Of a DNA stretch of 64,000 bases, positions 29,000 through 40,900 are shown one piece after another; the first letter of the stretch is position 1, and the number at the start of each line of letters is the position of its first letter. The notes under the pieces were generated by a model, which had not been told where the DNA came from, ran no database searches, and was given only the letters and a program-made list of their open reading frames with translations. Both the position numbers and the translations under genes were made by a program. The stretch is from Asterias rubens (Eukaryota > Echinodermata > Asteroidea > Forcipulatida > Asteriidae). The stretch lies in the NCBI RefSeq assembly GCF_902459465.1, contig NC_047067.1, positions 15,684,151 through 15,748,150 of the forward strand, in the 5' to 3' direction.

Positions 29000-31900
29000 A
29001 TGGACGGACAAATCGAGAAGTTCCACCCAACTCTTCAGCTGGACTCTGCCTACTACCAGAAATGTTATCAAACTTTTGTCAGATACATGGAGTTCAAAGA
29101 GCCATACGAACCATGGTACAGCAAAGTTCTGGGAGTGGCCATACGGGACAAACTGCTCGGAAGTCCGGTCGTTGTGTCTGCTTTGGCAAAGGACGGAAAA
29201 CTCAGGCATCTCGGTGTTGGCAGCGGGTCAGGTAAAACCATTGGGCTTGGGTAGAATTCTGGAGCCAGAATTCTTTATTCAAATTTAGGGTAGGCTTTAT
29301 GACTTCCGAAATTACAAATTCAGGAGAGTTCAATAGAAACAATAGTGCTTTTAAAAACCACAAACGTAAAAATTAAGTTTAATTTCATAATTGGAAAATG
29401 TTTGTACAAAACAAGGGCTAAGTGTTAAGTGAGGTGCATGCTGGTCTAGCTAAGGGTGCGTTTTGGCGACCCCAACCAAAAACTGTTTCGGTTGTTGGTC
29501 GTTGGTTCTGTTGTTCAGAATGAACGATAACCGAGTTGTGAGCTCGGTTTCCGTTTTTGTTATGACGTCAGAAACAATTATTGGTTACAGCCGCCAAAAC
29601 GCACCCTTGATCGCTAGAAGACCAGCATGCACCCCATTGCACGCCGAGTTCACGCGTTATACCGAGTATTTGCGCTATGTTCTATAACCAGAAGATCAAG
29701 TAATTGTTTGCTTTCGTTTCGAAAATGAAAGCCCAAGAAAATTGTTGTCTGATTTACGCGGATAAGGGACAAGAAAATAATGGTCCAAACAACGCCATCA
29801 TTGCTCACAACAATAATTATAATAACTTCGAAGCTTCCTACCTGTGATGAAAAACATTGTCTCGCAAATCAGGATTTGTGGATGACTAGAGCAAGCTGTA
29901 GTCAAAATATGAGAACAATCGTAAGAATTCATTCCACGGATGGTGAAGTTAATAACGATCCATTTATATAAAAGCTATAAAGTAGTAGTCCCAGCTGATT
30001 TTCTACCTTCCGCCCAGGTAGATTATAAAGCAATCTAAAGAACACAATCTACCAAAGTATAGATACACACACTGTCATGGTGCCTCCGCAAGCCAAACAT
30101 TTATTGATATCTCACTATGCAATGCCCTAAATACCATATTATTTAAGAATAAATCATTTATTGAAGCAACACTTTTAGGGATGGTTCACACTTTTTACAA
30201 GCAACCCAGTAATAGGGAACATCCACCTCGGTAATAGGCGTTTGTTTTATCGTTGGTTTATGAGATAGTCGATCACAGCTGGAAATGGTGTTATCACTTC
30301 CAAACTTATCCAAAGCCCATTAAGTCATTTGTTTTTTTGTATAGATACACACCAGACCAGTGCACTCTTGTAGAGTCCACCATATTTCAAAAAGGCTAAT
30401 ATTGTGTCTGCCTGGAGTTTGGATTGATAAATACTCTTTAATAGTAAAGTAGCAGTAGGTTATCAAAATACAAATAGATGAAGTTTACTATAAGCCAGTT
30501 CTTCGACTTGAAGTTCATACTGTTTGGCTCAGTGAACCCATGCATGCTTCGAGTTTAGTTATAGTTCATACAGGTTTCGATCAATAGGCGACGCATTTTT
30601 TCTTAGTCCTTCAAGGGTGTCAATAGTATGGCATAGAGAAACCTCTGAGTTAGGCACATCAAAACAAACACTAAATCAAGGGTATTTTGTATGCAATTGA
30701 CTGATGAATAAGCTTGTTATTTCATCTGACCTAAAAGAACTTCAATGAAGAGTAAATATCTATTGTGAAGGTTCATTGTTTGGATTTGATAGAAAATAGG
30801 TCAAGAGTAAGTGAAAGTACAATGCAGATTCTGTAACAGTCAAAGCAAGGTATCATTTCCATGACAGATGATCTGATCGTCTATTATTATCTTCACAGAA
30901 GACCAGTGCCCTGCACAAGTTGTGGCCACAAACAGACTTTATAACTATGTATGCCTAAGTCATACACAGAGGTTTTGTGGGAATTTGATTTCAAGTCTAC
31001 ATCTTCAAGTTATACCAGAGTCACACAACGACTTTATAAGTATTAATAAACCCATATTAATAGTACACGCTTCCCAGGATCGCCGATTGCTACTGAAAAG
31101 TGATTGTGACACTGGAGTCTTACATAACCTACACCCACCCACATTTTGGAAAACCATCTTACATAAAATGCACCCACACCCATTTTGGAAAACCATCTAA
31201 CAAAATCTGCACCCACAACCATTTTGGAAAACCATCTTACATAATCTGCACCCACAACCATTTTGGAAAACCATCTTACATAAAATGCACCCACACCCAT
31301 TTTGCAAAACCATCTTACAAAATCTGCACCCACAACCATTTTGGAAAACCATCTTACATAAAATGCACCCACACCCATTTTGAAAACCATCTTACAAAAT
31401 CTGCACCTACAACCATTTTGGAAAACCATTTTACATAACCTGCACCCACAACCATTTTGGAAAACCATCTTACATAATCTGCACCCACAACCATTTTGAA
31501 AAACCATCTTACATAACCTGCACCCAAACTTTTTTGGAAAACCATCTTACATAACCTGCACCCAAACTTTTTTGGAAAACCATCTTACATAACCTGCACT
31601 CAGACCCATTTTGGAAAACCATTTTACATAATCTGCAGCCACACCCATTTTGGAAAACCATCTTACATAATCTGCACCCACAACCATTTAGGAAAACCAT
31701 TTTACATAACCTGCACTCATACCCATTGGAAAAACATCTTACATAATCTGCACCCACACCCATTTTGAAAAACCATCTTACATAATCTGCACCCACACCC
31801 ATTTTGGAAAACCATTTTACATAACCTGCACTCACACCCATTTTGGAAAACCATTTTACATAATCTGCAGCCACACCCATTTTGGAAAACCATCTTACAT

Positions 31901-34900
31901 AATCTGCACCCACAACCATTTAGGAAAACCATTTTACATAACCTGCACTCATACCCATTGGAAAAACATCTTACATAATCTGCACCCACACCCATTTTGG
32001 AAAACCATCTTACATAACCTTCACCCACAACCATTTTGGAAAAACATCTTACATAATCTGCACCCACACCCATTTTGGAAAACCATCTTACATAATCTGC
32101 ACCCACACCCATTTTGGAAAACCATTTTACATAACCTGCACTCACACCCATTTTGGAAAACCATTTTACATAACCTGCACTCGCACCCATTTTTGAAAAC
32201 CATCTTACATAACCTGCACTCACACCCATTTTTGAAAAACCATCTTACATAATCTGCAGCCACACCCATTTTTGAAAAACCATCTTACATAACCTGCACT
32301 CACACCCATTTTTGGAAACCATTCCACATAACCTGCACCCGGCCTGTGCGTTCCCACCTGTAGCAGATTTCACGAAATGCTAATCATATCTCGAGTTAGG
32401 ACGAGTAGCCTGCCCCAGGCTAACTTAACTTGTCCCAAGTCCCTAAGATTAATCCCAAGTTAGGAACAGTTTGGTGAAATCGACGGATGGACTTATATGC
32501 CTATCTCAGAGTGCCGTTTGCGTAGCGTTTTACAGCATGGGTGCGCTAGGTTTACAGCCTGGAGCTGTTCCCGTTGGACTTTTTTGGATCGGACGAGTTG
32601 GTCTTTGAAAAACGTTTGAAACCTTTTGTTATGAAATGCATATAGTTAGAGAGATATTTTAAAAGTAGAATATGATGATCCACACAAGTATCACTCGAAA
32701 TTAGGAACATTGCTTTGTTAAACGTGTCCCATTAAAATTGTATCATTTATGCATGGGCCATCTATTTGCCATCGGACCATTGAGATTTCTAACATTTAAA
32801 ATATAAATTATAAATAAAACGGTTGTTGGGCCTGGTCACGGTGACCTACTTAAAACAACAATTATTTTTGACAAAAGGATTGATTTTAGCATGTAATTCT
32901 CAATATTTTGATACCAATTGCATATTTTGTTATGTGATGAAAATTGAAATGGTTATGACATACTTTTACCAAAAAGGTATTCATTTTACCCTAAAAACGT
33001 CAAATTTTAGTGGTTTCTGCCCTGACCAGCATGGTAATTCGGATCGGGCTAAAAATTGGTGTGAATTCATTGCTCATTGCTACAAGCACAGTCATTGCTA
33101 CAAGCACAGCTAAAAAAGTGGTCTGACATTACCCATTTGCCTTAATTTTAGACTGACATCATACGACAATACACTCTGTTTCTGAGATTGTTAATAATGT
33201 GATGACTGCGGTCTTTTTACTAATTGCCTGTGTAATTATAATTATTTATTGATTACGTACTAGTTATAATTAAGTGAGGTCGATTATTTCAGATTAGAAG
33301 CACGCCATCGTAAAACCCTCGGATTAGAACGTCTGCCATCTCTTTGGTCTGGCGACTCCCCTGCTTTTTCCAGATACGTTGGGATTACACTATAAACTTA
33401 AAAAGAAGAAAAAACTGCGGGAAAATGCGCACGTATCTATCACAGGGACCAAATTTGATAGAGCTGCTTGCTGTCGAGACAGAGAGTAGCTAACCCCAAC
33501 AAAACTTTGCTTACTAGAATAAGGGGTCGTATGAATAAAAACTAGTATTATTTTTCACTTGAAAATTTGTTTACTACCATATCCGTATGAATAAAAGGAA
33601 GTAAAAAGCTTTTACTGGAAAGTATTTACTAAAATTCTAAAAGTAAATCCTTTTCGTTTTAGCACTTACTTACTTTCACATGAACAAAAAGGAGAAAATA
33701 CTACAAAATGCTAGTAAGTACTGGTCATTTTCCAAGGTAGCTCCGGCGCTAAAATCGACTACTTTCGCTTGGTGAGCGCAGGCACAGCATGACGTACTAC
33801 CCTATTTGGTAATCTGGAGCTCTGAGTACGCCGGAGCTCCGAGACCGCCACACCGGAAACCGAACAGCTAGAGTTTGTTCACAAACACCCATCGCTAGTT
33901 TTTCTTTTTCTTCATATTTTTCATCTTCTTCTTCTCAGCGTCACTTGCCCACTAACAAAAGCTCGTATGAACTTGAAACTTCACACATAGTTAGCGATTT
34001 ATTAGGAGAAGAAACCGTGTGAGTTACGTCATGATGACGTCATCAATTCTTGAGTTATGATTATTCAAAGTTTATTAATTCAAAAAATCATAACTTTTGA
34101 TCTACATGAGGGATTCTTACAATCGAAACATCATCGGAATCTTCATTGAAAACTCCGTAAACGCCCCACAGACATGACCCCATTTTGATTTTGTCTTCCG
34201 GCTCAAAAGAGAGGTTGAAAATTTCAAAATTCACGTCTAAAGAACAATGTAAATCCTATTGGTATGTGCATAGAATACACACAACGTGTAGTGTATTAGC
34301 GGTGCAGCAGAGTCACGCTCCAGTGATCATCCAGCTTCATGAAGAATATTCTTCGTTCAAGGCGGTTAAAACATACATGCCCATTGCAGTCTCTTCTACA
34401 GTCGTCAATATTTGCTAAGTTTTTCATATTTCCTAAACTGCATAAGCTATACTGACAATCTATACATCATATGAAAGGGCTTTACATACTTTACAGAAAT
34501 GGATATTGTGGTAAACTTTTGTTGACCTTTTGACCTGTTTAAACCGGAAGTGACTGTGAAATGATTTGAAAGGGCGTTGTTTAATGCCTTTTAGGCTGAA
34601 ATTATACATCCTTTGATGCTTTACCATCACAGCATACAAGTCTGGCAAAGGTCTGGTTTAAAAAAATATTACCGATGACGTCACCAAAATAACACTTTTA
34701 CTAAATGACGTAATCATGTTGTTTTGACAGTTTTTGCAATTTGAATAATTTATTACAAATCTTGAGAACAAAGCAAGGTGTAATATTTGTTTTTTAATCC
34801 AGGCTTTTACTCCCCCGGAAACCGAACACCTTGAGTTTGTTCGCAAACTCTCAATGTCTAGTAAAATATGTTATTGTTGCAAGTTTACACAATTACAAGG

Positions 34901-37900
34901 GAGTTGTCATAAGATCATTGCATAAGATGTGTTCAAAATCTTTCACCTCGCACCTCACACCTCGCGTTATCGAATATCCCAGATAAAAGAGTTATTTTGG
35001 CAGGGGAAAAAATGCGAATGGCAAAGGAAGAAAAGAAAGTAGTTCCACCGGAAATAAAAAACCAATAACTACACACGCATTTGCGACTTTTCTCCCTCGG
35101 CTCTTTTTTCCCTTTCCCCTTCCCCCCCTCCCCCATTATTAATTTGTCATTTCGTCTTCCTACCTTCCCTCTTTCTCCCCCCTTTTTTTCTTCTTTTGGG
35201 GGACCCTCTTCGGGGGGGGGGGGGCTCAAGTCGTTGTCCCTATGTATATGTAAATGTTTTATGTTCCGACACAGGTGCTGTTCATAAGACATTTTTGGCG
35301 CAGACAGATAATAGAGAGTTTTTGTTTACGACGACGGTTGGTTCTGCGACGGTTAGTAGTTTTCAGCTAATAAACGTTGTCGTTTTCAGCACAACGTAGA
35401 TTCATCCCAAGTACTGTTGTAGAAATTGAAGAATGAATTTTTAAACATTCCAACATTTAAAATAATTTCATGATTCTCTTTTCAAATAAAGTTCAATTTT
35501 AGGAGGAAACAAATCAGCAATTCGGTCTTAATCTTCTATTGAGGTTGCAAACCGAGGATTTCAAAGTTGTGCACGCTCATAATGCTATCGGGTTGTAGTA
35601 GGGCCCTACTTAAAACGGCTGGAATTCAAAGTAGGCCGATTGTAACTAACTTAAAAAGTCGTGTTATTTCTCCTTACGTGACCAGTAAGTTTATGTTTTC
35701 AAAACTGATATCAAAACCGGCCATATTTGATGATCAAGTGAACTATTTGCATCTCTCACGTGATTAGCGCAGGATTGCTGGCTCCCCACACAGTTACCAC
35801 GAGAGCGCCGGAGCGATCTCTCACGTGATTAGCGCAGGATTGCTGGCTCCCCACACAGTTACCACGAGAGCGCCGGAGCAGGATTGCTGGCTCCCCACAC
35901 AGTTACCACGAGAGCGCCGGAGCGGGATTGCTGGCTCCCCACACAGTTACCACGAGAGCGCCGGAGCGGCAATTATGCCTTTCACTACCAGAATTACAAA
36001 AGCAGTCAAAATGGCCGAAACTCTCAAAATGGCCGCCAATGAAAGGCCTATACGGGTCTTTTCTCTCTTCATGTCAGATTTGCATAACCAGATTCAGTGC
36101 CGGTTCACTCGTCCATAAAGGATTTATCGCAAAGGAGTGCCTTTACACAGGACCTTGACTAGTGCATGCAGGTACAGTGAGATGTTTTCTTCTTTGACGA
36201 ACAAGGTTCAGCAGCACACCTACAGCTACAGGATTCCACGAGGCAGCATGGTAGGTATCTCTGACTCTTTTAGCCCATTTGACGAAATGGTCCTTGTAAA
36301 TTATACTAGGCTATACATTGTCGTTCATTTCAGGGAATAATAATGATTAGACTGTGTCAAGAAGAAAGTACGTTCATTTTCACCAGGTTTATGTCCTGAA
36401 AAGTTACAGCGAACATAAAGGACACGCACATTTTTGAACTGTTTTCCCGGAATAACTGTTTCATTCCAGGCCTATGTATCAAAGATGAATGTTTCTGTGT
36501 GTATATAGTTCTTACTTAAAAGATCGTGATGGGATCGAATCCATCATGAGTGATTTGGGTGTTTTCCCCACTGACCCCGGGAAGCTGTAGAATAAGCAGT
36601 TCTTAATAATCGGTGTAAAAACAACTTATATGGGGGTCAATTACATACATTTATTTCCCAAACCCTATCAAAAAAATCCGTATTAATGTTGTGGGTTCTA
36701 TATAGTCAGCCCCCAGTGCTTGTGGAGTGGGTCACTTGGAGGTGACCTGAGGTACATGCCGTCACCACGAGAGGGCGAGTGTGATCGTTCGTTTCACCGA
36801 GTGAGCACTCGGGGTAAGACCCAGCAGGACGTACTACTTTACATCGACCAATATTCATGCGCCAAGCTAATTACCTTAACTTGTGAACCCATAACTCATT
36901 TTAATTCTAACGTTTTTGGGTAAAGCTACTTTTAAATTTTGTAAAACATAACAGTCCATCACAACCTGGGGTTTTGGGTTTCAATTTTTCAAAGAGACTT
37001 GACTAAACTTAGGCTTTAAAGTTGGTCCTCTTTAGCTTAGGCGTTGGATGAGTGCCTGTTGAAAACTGGCGGCAAGTCGGTTTGGAAAAACAAATACATT
37101 TCCGGGCGGTTTTTCTTGGGTATTGATAACTAATAAGACAAAATTCCACAGAAAACGGCTGACCTGCCAAAAGTTGAAAAAAATCAAGTTTAGCTGTTTA
37201 AAAAATACATTTGTTTGTTTTCAAGAGCCTGAGAGACTCAATATTTTGTTGTTTTAAGAATAGTTGAATATTTAGCATTTAGCATGGCTTCGTATGTAAC
37301 TGTTAGAGAGGTGCAACCCGCGAGTCACATTGAATCCTAACCCGTCACAAAGTGTCCACTGAGATGAGTGCGGGCAAAATGGACAGGTCAAGTTACAAGC
37401 AAAACCGGTGGGTATTTGAAAAAAATGGTTGACAGGATATTTCCTAAATTGTTTCAAATTTGTTTAGCACTTGTTAGCTCCAGTATTTGTTGAAACACTA
37501 ATTTATACTCAGGTTGGATTCGAATCGATAACCTTTGCATTGCTAGAGAAGATGTCGTACCAATAGACCACTGAGCTAGCCCTGTAGCTACAGAGACAAT
37601 TCGATTCGAATCCTAACATTCACTGCTCAAAAGAGGTCACAAGAACAACGCATAAACTTGCCTATTCTTCTGATTGTCCGCTATATAGAAACAAACCCAT
37701 TTTTAAACTAAAGCGCTTAAACCTATAATATATACAGTTCCTGCTCAGACTAAGTCTTAACTTGAACAGAAATTCGTTACATAAACATGTAAACTTTCTT
37801 CAGTCGTTCGCTTCCGAAAAACAAAATAAATTTAATCCAAACACGGGCAATGCATCTTCGGGATCACTGACAAAACTGTTGAATCTATACACTCTTTTTT

Positions 37901-40900
37901 TCTTTACATGTTTCTATTTTTTTTAGAATATCAAAGTTGTAATCATCCTGCTAGTGTTACCATCCATATGTCTCGGACAAAATGTAAGATTTTAAATGGA
38001 GGAATCATATTAATTCATAGAACGTCAATAAATAATATTTGTGTATAAAACAAAACAGTTTGTTGGTAATCACGTATATCCGTTTCAAATAATGTATGTT
38101 AGATTACTATAGTTACCGGAGTGTTGATGGGTGGATTCTACATTCAAATTAAAGCTATATTGTTTCTAAGAACTGTGTTATTATAAGCCCTTATAAGTGT
38201 GGTTCTTCTCAATTTGTCGATAGAATGGCGAATATTTAAATTTGCAACTTGTTTTGTTCAAGCGTTAAAATAAAATGGAAATAAAGTGGCTATGTTCCCG
38301 TTTCAACAATTCGACTTTGGCTATGAGTAGATCCATAAAAAGGAGCACCGGGCCGTAATTCACGTATACCTTATTTTGAAGTCATTGCATTTTCATTGTA
38401 GCCTATGTCTGTCTATGTTTGTGACCATGTCTAAACGTTCGTTCCGGTACGAGAAACCTTGGGACCTTGAACGAGAAAGGGTTTTAAGGGGGGGGGGGGC
38501 TGTATGTATAAGCCTATAACATTCTCCACAGACTACAAAATGGATCTAAAAAATTATATTCCATGTTTATTGCATACAACTTTACGCGGTTTTGCTCATT
38601 ATAATTGTTTTATTGAAAACACCAAAACACAACATCGTTTGACTTCTAAGAACCATTGCTTTGCATCTCTTAACAGGCTCCAGACCCACTATACGGCTAT
38701 TTTGCAGAAGTCGCTGGACAAGTAAGTATACAACAGTTTTAAATGTTTTACGCTCATGAAAACATAATAGTAAAAGTAATAACATCTTTACCCTTAAAGC
38801 CTTATGAAAGACACATTTTTACCGATGCTGTCCTCCGTTTCTACTCCTATTTGTTCGATCGTGTCTACAGGATGGTCAAATAAGTGTAAATGAATTGCAG
38901 AGGGCTTTGACGGCGTCAGGTATAATTGGATCTTATCGAGGTATGTAAAGGGTGGTTTTAATAGCATATATCACGCAGTTCAGCCCAACAAACACGTGAC
39001 CATTCAACAACATAACTCTTGCCAAACCTCTGGTGTACCTAACATTATGCTCTTCTTTTCGTTTGTCAGTTTTTAGCAGAGCAACTTGTGCTATACTGAT
39101 TAGCGTTCTGGACGTATCCTTTAAATTTATAGACACTGGCACTTTATTTGTTTTACTTTCTTGTTTTAACTTACACCGATATGTGTGTTGAGCAATGTTC
39201 CTGTATTAGCATGGGCCATTGATGTGGTTTGGGATTAGGCCTATGGCACTTGCTTTCTTGTAAGGGATGTCACCATTGTTATAGTACACGAACGCGAAGC
39301 GAGGACAGTCCTCTCTATGTCACTTTATCAGACTTTAAAAAAAAAAAAAATTCATCGGTTGATACGTGTTAGCAGCCATGTTCATATAATTATATACCAA
39401 GGCGTGCAAAGTGTTTAACGCAATCGTTACAACTATTTCATTCGTAACGGCCTACGAGCCCCACATTGGGCTAATCATTGAGGAAATGTGCTAATAAGTG
39501 TCTAAAAGGATACTTATCATGCTTTTCAGTAGTTTACCCCCATTGCAACAAAACAAAACTTGTTTTCAACTGAGAAAGCAAACCCTGGATGTGAACCAAA
39601 CACAGAGCTTGTTCCCTAAATTTTCATACATGAATAAAAATTGCTTTCTTGAACTTCTACATCTCAGTCGGTAAAGCATGGGACTCTTAATCCCAGGGTC
39701 GTGGGTTCGAGCCCCACATTGGGCGCACATATTTTTTGCAAATTAAAAAAACATGGGAATTTAATTTTAACTTTTTCAAAATTATGTGTATGTATCAATA
39801 AATAACGAATCGATTTACACGAACGACAGTTCAAGAAAACTGAATTTTCTTCACATTAGGCCAAATCATTCGTTGCTCCTATTTTTGTGCAGAATGCAAT
39901 TATTGTGTTATGATCGATGGGGGGACTATTAGTGTCCTAAAGGTTTATAATTGTCAAGCTTTTCGGAATTTAACCACATAAAAAGAAACCCTTCAGCTTC
40001 AGCTTTTTTCAGCGTTATTGACTGAGAGAAAGCGTGAAGCAAAAACAAATATACTAACTGAGGAGCCTATTTGTTTTGTTTTTAAACGGGAAAACATTAG
40101 TGTCGCCACACCAAAATCAGTAGGTTGCTTAATTTTGGGTTATTGACCTTTCTGTACATTGGATGTTTGTTCATGAGTGATATATAACTCATCATATAAT
40201 TATATACTTTTGTAATGGTTAACTACAATGTCCAAACGATAATTATGACAGAGGTAAACCCAGGGGGCGGGGAGAGGAACAGGGAATGGGGGAAATGAAA
40301 AAACAATCTCCTAAATTTGCTTTAAAATATGAATAGCTACTTTCACATGCTGTTTAAGTACAAGTCATGCTTAAAGGCATGGTCACCTTTGGTAATATTG
40401 TCAACGACCAGTATTACCACTATAGTGTATCTCAATATATGCATACAATAACAAACCTGTGAAAATTTGAACTCAATTGGTTGTCCAAGTTGCGAGAGAA
40501 TGATGGAAGAACAAACACCTTTGTCACACGAAGTTGTGTGCTTTCAGATGCTTGAATTTGAGATTTCAGTTGAGGTCTTGATCTCACTATTCAAATGTTT
40601 TAGTGAGAAATTACTTCTTTCTCCAAAAATGCGTTACTTCAGCGGGAGCAGTTTCTAACAGCTCTCCATTGCTTGTTACCAAGTAAGTTTTTATGCTAAC
40701 AATTATTTTGAGTAATTACAAATAGTGTCAAGGCCTTTCATTCACGTCTTGCTGTTGATATTGTTTGACCTTAACTCACAATCTGAATGGAAAAAGCGTG
40801 ATTATTCTGGTAAAATGGGCTTAAATGAGTTTCAAGAGATGTGGACTGCACTCAATCAGTGGAAAGAATCGTTCGCGCGCTTTGACAGTGATCGCAGTGG

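Noticed and set aside
31717..32229. 170-codon minus-strand ORF with repeated 13-residue unit
   Set aside because: It is a product of the 39-bp minisatellite, whose period is divisible by three; frames break and restart along the array.
34933..35292. 119-codon minus-strand Lys/Gly/Pro-rich ORF
   Set aside because: It derives from a pyrimidine-rich tract and a G12 run; compositional artefact.
39653..39725. Functional tRNA-Lys gene
   Set aside because: The 5' acceptor strand does not pair with the 3' strand; kept as a pseudogene.
39895..39950. Sequence after TTTTTGTGCAG as the missing penta-EF-hand exon
   Set aside because: It gives CNYCVMID, which is off by one residue from the family; exon 39070-39113 (FSRATCAILISVLD) fits length, phase and splice sites.
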